From: Pomphorhynchus laevis
Lineage: Eukaryota; Acanthocephala; Palaeacanthocephala; Echinorhynchida; Pomphorhynchidae
Direction: 5' to 3'
DNA: 64,000 nt
Assembly (NCBI GenBank): GCA_012934845.2
Contig: WNNJ02001039.1
Span: forward strand, 1 to 64,000
Shown: positions 23,015-35,300 of the stretch, piece by piece
How positions within the stretch are numbered: position 1 is the stretch's first letter
Layout: every line of letters starts with the position of its first letter
Program-made: the position numbers and the translations under genes
Notes under the pieces: model-generated
What the model saw: the letters and a program-made list of their open reading frames with translations, nothing else
The model's database searches: none
What the model was told of the DNA's origin: nothing

Positions 23015-23560
23015 AAATCGTATTTATATTTTGAAAATTTATTCCGTTTGTCTGTTCTAAAAATTCTTTAGTAGAATTAATACTGAAATAGTGTTTTATA
23101 CGAGTATTAATTTCGATTACCATACAATATTTTTTAAAGTGTGCTTTAATTACTTTAAAATTTTTATTCATATAGACAGAAAGTGGTTTTAATGTACATT
23201 TAAAAGCACTACATATGAACCTAGGTTTTATTGGATTTTTATGTAATTTTGGATTCCAATATAATATATCGGTATAGTTTTATTATCTGATTCAACCTTT
23301 ATACCCTTTTTATCCAAGATAGAACAGTGACTTGTAACAATTGTTTCTAAACTTAAATCACTACGTTAATATGTTGGATTTACATTTAAATCATTATAAT
23401 TAATTCCATTTATTAGTTTATCGCAATAAGTTATTTTTCATATAAAGACTTTATATTCGCTAATTAATGAAGATGCATTTAAATCTGCCCAAATATTCTG
23501 TGAATATTTATCTAAATTGTAAATTAAAATTTAAGTTTTAAGACTTAAAACTTAAGTTTT
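23015..23560 (-). mobile_element. Penelope-like element, N-terminal and early RT part
   Basis: On -: NIWADLNASSLISEYK (about 23,510), LDKKGIKVESDNKTIP, LHKNPIKPRFICSAFKC (about 23,240-23,200; the KPRFI-type RT motif), TLKPLSVYMNK, then HYFSINSTKEF (about 23,080). Continues as 22,640-21,800. Confidence 0.75.
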
Positions 23561-23584
23561 TTGTTATTATTAGTTATTATCATT

Positions 23585-24395
23585 TGTTATTTATTAGTCA
23601 ATTCATATAAGTTGACTAATAAATAATAGACGGTAGATGCGAATAAGTATGTCGTCAGGGGAACTCTATTCTAGTCTGATCGCATATATAGTCTGATCCT
23701 AGTTTTCTTAGGTTACCAAACATAAACAAATGCGTTGGACACTCGACACGGAGTCAGGTTTTCGTGCAAACTCGCTATTTCGTACATTCATATATACGTG
23801 CGAATTTATATTACACAGTTCTGTTGAGTATTGCAGTTTAGAGTGAAACCCATTAAAGGACACAAATCTATCAAAAATATGTCGTTTGTATAAATTCAAA
23901 TCACCAGTTCCATAAACCGTTAGCTGTATATATATCAACTGAAACGATTATTAACTCACTTATTATCACTATTAACTCACTTATGATCATTCGGTAATAA
24001 TAGTTTAATTTGGTAATTCTATTATTGAATATAATAATATAATATTAATATAATAATATTATATTATATTATTAATATAATAATATTATATTATATTATT
24101 AATATAATATAATATTAATATAATTCAATTCTATTATTATTCTACTAGTGTTGCTTTAACAATCTCAAATTTTGAAATTTACCAAATATTTGACTTTGTG
24201 ATAATTTTCTAAAAAGCAATTTATTTATAAATTACAATAAATTAAAAAGATAATAAAATACAATAAAATAATAAATTATTATTTTTAACAAAAACATAAT
24301 TTATTAAGTTTGTACATAAATAATATTAAAAAAAGATAAATACAAGAGAACGTTTGTCTTCTTCTTAGAAAAATGTCATTCTTTTAGGAGGGCTG
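23585..24395. other. Partial inverted PLE tail, AT microsatellite, no gene
   Basis: GTTGACTAATAAATAATAGA...GTCGTCAGGGGAACT at 23,590-23,680 is an inverted piece of the tail repeat. TAATATAATAATATTATATT-type simple repeat occupies about 24,020-24,130. A - frame at 23,938-23,708 is unrecognised. Confidence 0.6.
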
Positions 24396-24399
24396 GCTG

Positions 24400-24830
24400 C
24401 TACCACCAGCCTACCATGTTCTTGTCATTTAAAACCGTCGCCAGAATGCTGACAGCATTTCTACGTTGGATGGCGATGCTAAAGTTTTGGAGGAGGTATG
24501 AAGTAGCACGTAAATCCCCAGTAACGTGCTTCAATCGTTTTCCTATCTCTTTAACAAGAGCCAAAGCGGAAGAGCCCAGTGATCCATAAGTCTCTACTCC
24601 AAAAGGCAAAATATGTGGGACATGGTCAAGTCGGCATATTTCAGCAGTTTCCGCTCTTCGGCATATGAAGCTACTTCGCCCGTTCCTATGGCTGCATTCC
24701 TAACATTGCTGGCTGCGAGGGTGTCCACGCAGGTGGCATCCCACATCAAACATTTCCATTCACGCCTAGGGAAAATGGTGACTCCATCAGGACGTCGACC
24801 GTCCGATCGTGCATACATTGGATGGCTTTA
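24400..24830 (-). mobile_element. LINE-R copy D: endonuclease domain and C-terminus
   Basis: On -: DGRRPDGVTIFPRR...CLMWDATCVDTLAAS (about 24,806-24,720; PD-x15-D, then D five residues on), ERKLLKYADL, then LPFGVETYGSLGSSALALVK, EIGKRLKHVTGDLRATSYLL, LSIAIQRRNAVSIL-like end at 24,440. It is the same C-terminal domain as at 13.3 and 41.1 kb; two overlapping frames show at least one frame change. A 5'-truncated LINE copy. Confidence 0.8.
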
Positions 24831-24834
24831 ATAA

Positions 24835-25585
24835 TTTAAATTTACTGATAATAAAAATAGTAATTTTTACACAAATTTGTGTCTTTTAAAATTTTTATTT
24901 TCTTGATTTATCTAATGCTATTTAAGTTGTCGTTTTGATCTATTTTATTTTCATTAAGTACTGCCAACATTGGAGTAGAAGATCGTGCTTGCGCTGAAAC
25001 TGTGAAAATTCGGATTCCATATCAACCAAAGATTGCAATCAAAAGAAATGACTGAATCAGCACTTGCCAAAGCTATTCAGATATGGAATTCTGGTGCGAT
25101 TTTTATTTCAATTTGTATAACTATGCCAAAATTTTAAGTGTTAATTTAAAATTATTTGATTATTACTCTTGAGAAGGGTTAGAAAGTAAAATGTGGAGTG
25201 ATATTTAGCTGAGCAAACGCGTTATTATCATTGAAGATTGCACTTGAAAGAAATGCACTTTAAAAACAATTTCAAAACGGCTCATCTAATTCCACTACAT
25301 TGAGAAATAATAGCAAGCTGTATTGGATCAATAGGAATCCGTAGTTCTAAGTATATCGTCGTTTTGCTAGAGTGATGTTTTTCTTCAATATGATGATTCG
25401 AGATTTGCTTGTTATTATATGATATATCCCTGTAAGATATATTTTACTAAAAATATATTAACATGAATTTTTATTTATTGTTATTTATTGCAAAAAGGAA
25501 CAAGTGTTATATAAAAATTGCTTTAAACAAGTATAATTATTAGCAAAACTATGCGCTTTATACAAATATAGCGTTAGAAAAATTA
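24835..25585. other. No clear gene; weak helix-turn-helix-like reading
   Basis: Mostly AT-rich. The + reading at 25,040-25,110 (KEMTESALAKAIQIWNSGA) faintly resembles the start of a pipsqueak-type DNA-binding motif, but it is one short segment with no supporting exon. Confidence 0.25.
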
Positions 25586-25589
25586 ATTA

Positions 25590-26345
25590 ACCTTCTATTC
25601 GGAAAGAGATGTACATACAGATATTAAACAAATTAATAGATACAAAACAAACCTGACAAAACAAATAAATGAAGAAAACTGAAATATTTAAATAAGAATT
25701 ATTTAATAGATAGGAAATCTATATTCAAAAAGTAAAATGTGTTCCAATTGGAGGCAATAGTAGCCCAATTATAGCTGACTTGTTTTTAAGCTTTATAGAA
25801 TATGAATTTGTTCATAACTGTGTAAAAACTAAATCTAAACAATATAAATATATGAAATATATGTTTCGATACATTGATGATATATGTGTATTTAATTCTA
25901 ATAATTTTTATTCAATTAGTGAACAACATTTATCCAGAAAGCCTTATTCTTAACAAAACCAATATTAATGATAAAGAAGGTGTATATCTAGATATGAACA
26001 TTAAATTAACATTAACTAAAACTACTATTAATTTATATCGTAAAGATGACATATTTAAATTTACAAGAAACATATTTTTGCATGAGCATTCATGCATACC
26101 ATATAATATAAAATATAATACATTAAATAATGAAATTTTAAGAATTGCAACAATATGTAATGATATTGGCTTTCTTCAAAATCATTTAAATAATTTAATA
26201 GATACATATTTTAAACTAGGTTACTATAAAAATAACATCAAGCAGAAAATAGTAAAATATATAAATCAACACAATAATATAAAGAATAAATTTAAAACTC
26301 TTAAGTGGCAAATTTTTATGGATGGATAATAAATAATATACTTTG
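25590..26345 (+). mobile_element. Penelope-like RT, C-terminal half
   Basis: Decayed start (INLLFGKRCTY near 25,590), PIGGNSSPIIADLFLSFIEY near 25,750-25,805, MFRYIDDICVF near 25,860, then the open ORF 25,874-26,329 with LNKTNINDKEGVYLDMNIKL, YRKDDIFKF, HSCIPYNIKYN, LGYYKNNIKQK. It stops shortly after NKFK; no GIY-YIG domain. Confidence 0.85.
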
Positions 26346-26374
26346 TATTAGAATAAGATACTAGATAGTTATTT

Positions 26375-26560
26375 CAGAGGAAATACATCATTAGCATGTA
26401 TTTGGCCCCGCTGCTATGTTGGGTAGATGAGTTAGGGGCCAAAAACTGATAGCATAGCAGTTCCTCCTGATACCATTAATCTTTATTCTGATACAACGTC
26501 TGTTATTTATTAGTCAAATCGTAAAATTGACTTTTATTTTAAATTTTAATTTTTTAATAT
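26375..26560 (+). repeat. PLE tail repeat joined to PLE 3' end
   Basis: Follows the PLE stop by about 45 bp. Contains an 8-bp inverted repeat CTGCTATG (26,411-26,418) / CATAGCAG (26,453-26,460) enclosing GGGTAGATGAGTTAGGGGCC. Confidence 0.85.
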
Positions 26561-27955
26561 AATACATTAAATAATGAAATTTTAAGAATTGCCATAATTC
26601 AATTTACTAATAATTCGGTGAATATTGTAAAAATATTGCATTTTTTAAAATTACTTTATAATCTAAAGCGTTAATTTACCGTAAAGATATTTGATATATA
26701 GGTATTATATTTAAATCCAATATCCTTTATATTTGATACCCTTACATAAAATAATGATTTAGTAATATATAGAACTGTTCTATAATATGCATGTGGTGCA
26801 TTTGTACTGTTGAAATGTGTATTTGTATGATTTTATTTAAAGCATAAAAAATATAATCGTAGAATGTTAACATGTTAAGCTTCGATTCGTAAAATGATTC
26901 CATCGTTGCATATTGAAATACAACACTTGAATAAATGTGATCTGTAAGTTATTAATCAAATCGATCCTTGTATTTAGTTTTCTTACCTGAGGAAAGTTAA
27001 AATACTTTCATCGTCAGTATCATTACTTTGAAAGTTTATATCGCCGTTTTGATAGAACTTGGGTTTTTCATCAAATGCAATTTGTCTCTATTATTTAAAT
27101 CAATAGAATGTTTTGAAAATATTAAATATCTTAGGCGTCGGGAACCCTCACTTGATCATTCAAAATTTATTGTGCTTGAAGATAGTATGAAAAGAGAAAA
27201 CGGCAGTTCAAAAATTATCATAGCTATTATATTCATTACATGTTTTTATTTTTAATAAACGGATATTTAGATGGATATAAAACAAGTGCATTTCGCTCCA
27301 TGGCAACACTAAGTAACGCATTACCGAAAACAGCAAAATTAGTGGGTTTTCGTTTCACTCCAAGGTCGAAGTCTGACAAGTCTTACAAAATAGATTAAAA
27401 ATACTGTTTTTGTGATAAGCATTGCTTAAGTTAAAGGAATAAAATATACAAATATATGATAGAAGATATATCTATCGAGTTTTAGAACATTTAAAAATAT
27501 CAATAAATATCGTATCAACAAAAACCGTAAGTCGTTCATTATAAAAAGTTAAACATAATAGCAAATCTACGTTATTGACATATCTATACGATAAGTATCT
27601 AATGAAATAAATTATTGACTGATTGAAAAAGTAGTATAGCATGATATTTCAAAGGCTAATGTTATTGTCATCAGAATTTAAAAAACGAGTTCTTAAAAAA
27701 TTGATTACAATTCGAATTTCTTACGAATTGAAAGAAATTGTAATAAACATATGATTTTATTCTTCGTAAATTAGCAATCTGCTTTAACTGCAACAATTTA
27801 CCTTGATTTTAATGAATTTACATTTTAATGCAAAGCAATTACTTTAATTAAAGTAATAAAAACACATTTTGGTGATCAATTGATTTATTAATTCAGTGTT
27901 AATTCCGTATGAACAATATAGCTATCCAGTCTATTTTTTGTAAAATTGAATTTTT
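26561..27955. other. AT-rich, no gene seen
   Basis: Only short frames; the 75-codon frame at 27,028-27,255 has no recognisable feature. No RNA gene visible. Confidence 0.6.
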
Positions 27956-27959
27956 TTAG

Positions 27960-28710
27960 TATTAAATATATAATTCCACAAGAGAATTTTTAAAACAGAC
28001 AAAAGGAATAAATTTTCAGAATATAAATACGATTTTAGTGAGCTACCAATCTAGATTTAGCAGATATTTAAGTATCATTAGAAAAATTAATTGGCCTTAT
28101 ATTAGAAATAGGTATACATATATCCAAAATTACATAAAAATTCAAGTGTTAGAAAATTAATAAAAATCCAATAAAACCTAGGTTCATATGTAGTGCGTTT
28201 AAATGTACATTAAAACCACTTTCTGTCTATATGAATAAAATACTTGGAGTAATTAAAGCACACTTTAAAAAATATTGCAAGGTAATCGGAATTAAAACTG
28301 GTATAAAACACTATTTCAGTATTAATTCTACAAAAGAATTTCTAGAACAGGCAAAAGGAATAAATTTTCAAAATATAAATACATACGATTTTAGTACGCT
28401 TTATACAAATCTAGGTTTAGTAGATATTGAAGAAGCGTTAGTAAAATATATTAATCTTATATTCGGAAAAAGATATACATATATATGTTATAATAATTAT
28501 AAATCCTATATAACAAAAATTAAACCATCAAATAAATATAAATATATGGATAAAATTGAATTAATAGAATCCTTAAATATTTTGATAAATCAAAATTATT
28601 TAAAAGTAGGGACATCTATATTTAGACAAGTAAAAGGTGTTCCAATGGGTGGTAATAGTAGCCCAATTATAGCTGACTTGTTTTTAAGCTTTATAGAATA
28701 TGAATAGGTT
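27960..28710 (+). mobile_element. Penelope-like RT, longest open copy
   Basis: The open frame runs from about 28,164 (NKNPIKPRFICSAFKCTLK) into the ORF 28,231-28,707: YMNKILGVIKAHFKKYCKVI, HYFSINSTKEFLEQ, NINTYDFSTLYTNLGLVDIE, KYKYMDKIELIESLNILINQ, VGTSIFRQVKGVPMGGNSSP, IIADLFLSFIEYE. These are RT motifs up to the GVPMGG box; the YIDD part is cut away at the 3' end. A second, more worn piece of the same stretch lies at 27,960-28,110. Confidence 0.85.
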
Positions 28711-28799
28711 TGAATATGAGTAGGTTTAATATGAATACGAGTAGGTTTTGCTCCGATTAAGAATGTTGGCATCACATAATAATAGAAGATAAAAGAATA

Positions 28800-29190
28800 A
28801 TAATAGAAATAGATATTCATATATATGTTATAATAATTATAACGCATATGTAACAGAAATTAAACCATCAAACAAATATAAATACATGGATAAAATCTTT
28901 AAAAATAATATTTAAATATAATCTTTAAAAATTTTAATAAATAAAATTATTTGAAAGTATATACTTTTGTATTTAGACAAGTAAAATTTTTACGATGGGA
29001 TGTAATAGTAGTTCAATAATAGCTCACTTATTTTTAAGCTTTTTTAATTCTAATTTGTATATAACTATTTAACTTAAATACGTTTATTCAATAAGTGAAA
29101 AAAATAATCTAGGTATCCTTATTCTTATTAAAACCAATATTGATGATAAATACTGTATATATCTAGATATGAGTATTAAATTAACATCAA
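28800..29190 (+). mobile_element. Penelope-like RT, worn copy next to host exon
   Basis: Pieces in order: CYNNYNAYVTEIKPSNKYKY (28,825-28,885), ILINKII, VFRQV-like at 28,970, SPIIA-like at 29,010, and a TNIDDK...YLDMSIKLTS end at 29,140-29,190. It ends about 35 bp before the host exon at 29,226. Confidence 0.65.
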
Positions 29191-29225
29191 TTTATGATAC
29201 ATTTACCTAACAACCGCTTTTATAG

Positions 29226-29356
29226 GCGTACCTGAAATTTCCAAAATCACAATGAACAACAACGAAAAATCTAAACGAATTGAACTCGACAAATTAGTAG
29301 AAAGAACGAATTTTTCAAAGTCCGAAATTCAAAGATTATACAGAGAATTTAAACAA
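29226..29356 (+). CDS. KChIP-like exon a (helix before EF-1)
   Basis: Acceptor CTTTTATAG ends at 29,225; donor CAA|GTACGTGAG. 131 nt, so it begins with two bases of a split codon and ends in phase 0, as the 125-nt KCNIP exon does. It encodes VPEISKITMNNNEKSKR, IELDKLVERTNFSKSEIQ, RLYREFKQ, matching the family pattern xTxFtxxElxxLYRxFK. An in-frame ATG at 29,252 could be the start, but exon length and phase favour an internal exon with an unseen upstream first exon. Right upstream is a worn PLE copy. Confidence 0.75.
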
Positions 29357-32300
29357 GTACGTGAGCTATAAAAATAATTTATCTGCGTTTTTAATTTTTT
29401 CATAATATACTACTTTTAAATATTTATTATTTAAATATTTATTATTTATATCACATTTTTTATTATTACGCTATAATTACTTCAATCCTTTCTGTTGAGT
29501 TATTTTAAGCATAGAGCTTCATTTTTACCAATAACATCTCCATTGTAAAAAACAGCTATATTGTAATTAAAACAACATCCACATTGTAATCCGTAGTTTT
29601 CTATAAGTTTTCATATGTAACTAAGAGAACATTTGCTAAGTTCAAAAATTTTATTTCTCAAGTAGAAGACTATTATTTTCAAGTGTTGAAAATCGACGAG
29701 GTTTATGTTCATTAATATGAGCTTTTGAAATTATTATAAATAATAATTTATTTTTATTATATATTTTTATTGTGGCAAAAAGGCTTACCTTCACTGTATA
29801 TTTGAAAATTAAAATTTATTTGATTTTTATTAAATGCTAGCCTTAAACCAAATTTAATTTTATATTTCATCTATAACAGAATTTAAATTATTTATTTTTA
29901 TTTAAATTTTATTTAATTTTTTAATTTGATGGGAACGTTATTATATATTATATCAAATATATTATAATATAATATCATAAATTATATAATATTATATATA
30001 CTATATATTATTTTAATTTTATATTTCGCTTTTGACAGAATTTACTATGTTGTCTTATTAAGTAATTATTAATTATTAATTTATTAAAATGTGAACGTAA
30101 TTATAATATTATAATTATAGCTTACGCTAAAATTACTTCAATCCTTTATGTTGATTTATATTAACCATAGAGTTGATAATAAAGGTACGAATGATCACTT
30201 TATAATAAATAAATATTAAATACATTAATATTTATTGTATAAATATTTAATAAATTGAAATATTGTTATTGTCATTACATACTTTATTATTTATGGCAAA
30301 GACAATGGCCCGTATGTTGTTAATTTTAAACGAGATCACTATTTTTAATTTATTAATTTCGTTAATTTCTTCACGCATCATCTATTAAATCAATTTTATT
30401 TAAAAATCGTATATTATTCATGCTAACAAAGATTTAATCCTTGTTAGCTCAAATTTATAAGTTTTATAAATTTATAAATATATTAATTGTAATTTGATTA
30501 AATTAAAATTTTAACTTCTAATTTAGCAATTTCCGAACGGATTTGCAGATAGAGCCAAACTAATCGAATTTTTTTCACAGATATATCCACATGGAGGTTA
30601 GTAATCACTGAAAATATTTAATTTGAAAAAATATGAATGTTCCGATAGCAAAAACTATAAATCAGATCAGCTAACTGAATCTACGTATTTTATATTATTT
30701 ATAAATTAAAGAATTATGCAAACTTAAAATTATTATCTTAACTCAGTTGTTAAATTGAAACGCTGAAACTCAAATTCTTATGTTACGAATTGAATAAAAG
30801 TAGGTCAGCTGACAATAATGTTTTTAATTGTTTTTGTCAAGTCTTTGTTAAAGCGATATAATTTTGAATGATTCAAATATATATTGCATCGCAACTATTC
30901 TCTTAATAGAAAATAAGAAGATTAATAGAAATTAAAACAAATTAATTTAATTAAAAGATTAATCTTAAAATTAGGCATATTTTGAATTTCATGAGATCAA
31001 ATTAACCGTTGCAAAATAGAAGTGTACTTATTTCTACCATAGAATGAGTTTGTAATAGAAGGCTCATTGGTAGCATGGACCGTCTTTAAACTAATCACGT
31101 AATATCCGGATCATTCTAATTTTATTTATCAGGAATCTTAACTGATGTCGTTGATGTTTTCTCATAAGATCCCTTTAGATTATACAGTATTATAATTTAA
31201 TAGTATGGTAGCCAGTAATACTCATCACTAGGGTCAATGATATTCAGTTGTTTAGGCTGTCTTGTGATATATTAAAAAAGCATATCCTAGATTGTACTTA
31301 CGTGATGGCGTGGGCAAAGTCTCTTTAAACTAACCTCGTGCTATCCGGAAAAAATTTGGAAATCATCGACAGATGATAAATTGATTTGTATGAAAAAGGT
31401 ATATAAGGATCGAGAAATGATTTTTTCAAAAGTGGCAGTATAATAATATAACTAGGAGTTTAAAATAATCGGGATTATTCGAGAATATTACATAATTTGA
31501 TAGTAAAATGTGTTACACTGTGATCCGGGAGCCTATAAGCTTTCGTTTTATAATCGTATATGTTGCCAAAAACCAGAGCTCGATTCCAAGTAGAGCAGAC
31601 TTCCTTATTGCCCCTAGACGAGCTGATGGTAGACGGCAGCACTCATCCGTAGGATGAACTACCATCAGTCGTTTCGGCTGCCTTGTGATATATTAAGAAG
31701 GTATCTTCGGGAATTTGCTTACGTGGTAGCATGGGCATTACCTCTTTAAACTAACTATGTGCTTTTCGGATCATTCTAATTTTATTCAGCGGGAATTTTA
31801 CTTGCTGTCGTTCTTGCTTTCTCACAGGATCCTTTGAAGGATACATTTTTATAATTTTAAATCCGATTGTGCTAATCGGTGCTCTGAGAGCTAATAAGTT
31901 TCAGTTTTATAATTGTAAATGTTGCCAAAAACCGGTGTTCGATTACAAATAGAGCGGACTTCCTTATCACTCCTAGACGAGCTGATGGTAGACGGCAGCA
32001 CTCATCAGTAGGATGAACTACCATCAGTCGTTTCAGCTGACTTGTGATATATTAAGAAGGCATCTCCGGGAATTTGCTTACGTGGTAGCATGGGCATTAC
32101 CTCTTTAAACTAACTATGTGCTTTCCGGATCATTCTAATTTTATTCAGCAGGAATTTTACTTGCTGTCGTTGCTTGCTTTCTCACAGGATCCTTTGAAGG
32201 ATACATTTTTATAATTTTAAATCCGATTGTGCTAATCGGTGCTCTGGGAGCTAATAAGTTTCAGTTTTATAATTGTAAATGTTGCCAAAAACCGGTGTTC

Positions 32301-35300
32301 GATTACAAATAGAGCGGACTTCCTTATCACTCCTAGACGAGCTGATGGTAGCCGCCAGCACTCATCAGTAGGATGAACTACCATCAGTCGTTTCAGCTGA
32401 CTTGTGATATATTAAGAAGGCATCTCCGGGAATTTGCTTACGTGGTAGCATGGGCATTACCTCTCTAAAGTAACCACGTGCTATCCGTACATCCTAATTT
32501 TCTTCGGAGAAGATTTAATTGATGTCGTTGCTTGTTTTAACACATGGTCTTTTTAGAGGATACCGTTTTATATATCAGGTCGTCATCATCACGAAAGAAA
32601 TTCTACAATTAGATTGCCACAAATGACAAACTCACCGTCTCGAGCTAATTGGCTCTCATCATTAGCTTGTACTCCCCACAACTGAATTGGAGGGGGAATG
32701 GCTAAAAAATTCTACAATGAGATTGTTGCAATATTTTGCAGAAATGAGCAAATCTGAATGCCTAAACTAAAAATGAATTCTATTTAGAATTCATTTTTTA
32801 TTCATTTAAAAATAATGTTTTAATGCTTTAAATAATGTTTCATTTAAATTCATTAATAATTTTATTAATATTGGGAAGTTCAAATTCCCACAAACAATTT
32901 CTTTACATCATATTCATTGTATACTTTTATTATATTTTTTATTATTAATAAATAATTTTTATTAAATTAAAGATTTTATAATTTAATAATTTATTTTATC
33001 AGGATGAACTGCTATGTTATCAGTTTTCTACTCCTTTTATTCAACCTAAATACGATAAATTCGTTTGCTATTTAAATTGACTGCGAGGAAAAAATTTTTG
33101 TCTTTGATATCAAATTAAATTTAAATTTATTTAAATTTTTTAGTTTATAATGATAAATTCGTTTAACTTAATTTATTAATTATTTGAATTATTTATTATC
33201 AGTAAAAAATTTCATCGTTATAATGTCGCCACGTCTATAAATCACTACGTTCATATGCTGCATTTACATTTAAATCATTATAATTTACCTCTTTCATCAG
33301 TACATCATAATAAAGACAACATTTCATTGAAGTTTTATAATTAATACAGACAAAAATTCTTTATTCAATTAAGATCTAACAGCAAATTTTGGTAAATAAC
33401 CGTTACTATCGTAAGGTTCATCGCAAAATTTGTGATTGCGACTTTATATACTGGCGCTTCCCGTGTTCCGTTGTAGCTTTATTAACGTACACAACTGACG
33501 TGGTTATATATCAGATCGTTAGCACTACGAAAAAATTCTACAATGAAATTCTCGCAAATGACAAACTCACCGTTTTTTTTTCTTGAAAATATTTCTCCTC
33601 TCTTCACTGTCAGACGAAGATACATCTAGTAGGATGCGGCTTATATATCATCAATACGAAAAATACGTAGCTACGTGGGAATATAGCTGTGATGTCTAAG
33701 GATGATTAGCAACGAGCAATAAGAAGGGTGATACTACCTGTAACTTGGATAATCGGCTGGGTTTTCATCTGTAGGTATCCATTGTATAGGAGTACCATAC
33801 AAATCTTGTAAAAACACGTTCCTCATAGGTTCCGTGTTCGTCCTTCCTTTGAGAACAGAAAAATACACTAATATCAGTATGTATCTTAGCGTATGGGTAT
33901 AATGGATGACTAGGCGACTAACAATTCTGCCTCAAAAATAGGAATTTCATATGTCAATGCATATGTATAACATTCACCTTCCGGTTAGTTTGTCATTTGC
34001 GTCAATTTCATTGTAGAATTTATTTCGTGGTGCTAACAACCTGATATGAAACGATTCCACGAAGATAATATATTTCCGTTTGAGGAAATTTATTACTGTT
34101 TTATAATTTTATGGTATAATGTGTTACACTGTGCCCAAGGCAACAAGCTTCAGTTTTATGATTGTGGACATTGACAAAAATTAGAGTTCGTATATAACAA
34201 GGCAGCAGAAACGACTGATGGTAGTTCACCCTACTGATGAGTGCTGCCGTCTACCATCAGCTTGTCTAGGGGTGATAAGGAAGTCTGCTATACCTGCAAT
34301 CGAACTCTGATTCTTGGCAACATATACGATTATAAAACGGAAGCTTATAGGCTCCCGGAACTCAGTGTAACACATTATACCATCAAATTATGTAATATTC
34401 TCGAATAATCCTGATTATTTTAAACTCCTAGTTATATTATTATACTGCCACTTTTGAAAAAATCATTTCTCGATTCTCTTTGTACAAACCAATTTCTCAT
34501 CTGTCGATGATCTCCAAACTTTTCCGGATAGCACGAGGTTAATTTAAAGAGACTTTGCCCACGCCATAACGTAACTACAATCTAGGATATGCATTTTTAA
34601 TATATCACAAGACAGCCTAAACGACTGAATATCATTAACCCTACTGATGAGTATTGCTGGCTACCATCAGCTCTTCTAGGTGTGATAAAGAAGTCTGCTT
34701 TGCATGTAACCGAACTTCTGAGTTTGGCAACATCTACTATTAAAACACTGAAGCTTATAGGCTCCCTGAACTCAGTGTAACACATTATACCATCAAATTA
34801 TATAATATTTTCGAAGAATCCTGATTATTTTAAACTCGCAATTATATTATTATGCTGCCACTTTTGAGAAGATCATTTCTCGATTCTTATATACCTTCTT
34901 CGTACAAACCAATTTCTTATCTGTCGATGATCTCCAAACTTTAAATGATATAATCTTAAATCAAATAAGTGAATATCTGTATGTAAATAATCTATTTCCT
35001 TCTTCACAATATGCTTACCGTCAATATAATTCAAACCCCACTGCGAAACTCTCAAAGTAATATAATTCAAATATATTCATTATATTCTCAATATAATTTA
35101 AACTCTCAAAGTTTCAATAATTAACTTATCGCCACTGATAAGAGTTGAATTCGTCATATTATAGCGTTTGATTTATTTTTAGTCTTTGATGCCATTGGTC
35201 ATCGAACTTTTCTTAACTGTCTTCTCCCCCAATACAGATTTTTAAATGTAATATACAGATCATAATGTAATATATTATGTAATGGGCAATGTTGAATATA

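Noticed and set aside
25035-25115. Pipsqueak-like DNA-binding exon
   Set aside because: Only about 19 residues of weak similarity, no second helix and no supporting exon.
30809-30880. Candidate for the missing 71-nt exon after GGTCAG (reads DNNVFNCFCQVFVKAI)
   Set aside because: Length and phase fit after an AG, but the frame has stops before 71 nt and no EF-loop residues line up.
31619-31740. Complete hammerhead ribozyme in the 360-bp unit
   Set aside because: The two boxes and stem II are present, but no arrangement gave a proper cleavage triplet with stem I next to CTGATGA; kept only as hammerhead-like.
31500-34930. CRISPR-like array
   Set aside because: Units are about 360 bp with no short repeat/spacer alternation, in a eukaryotic intron.
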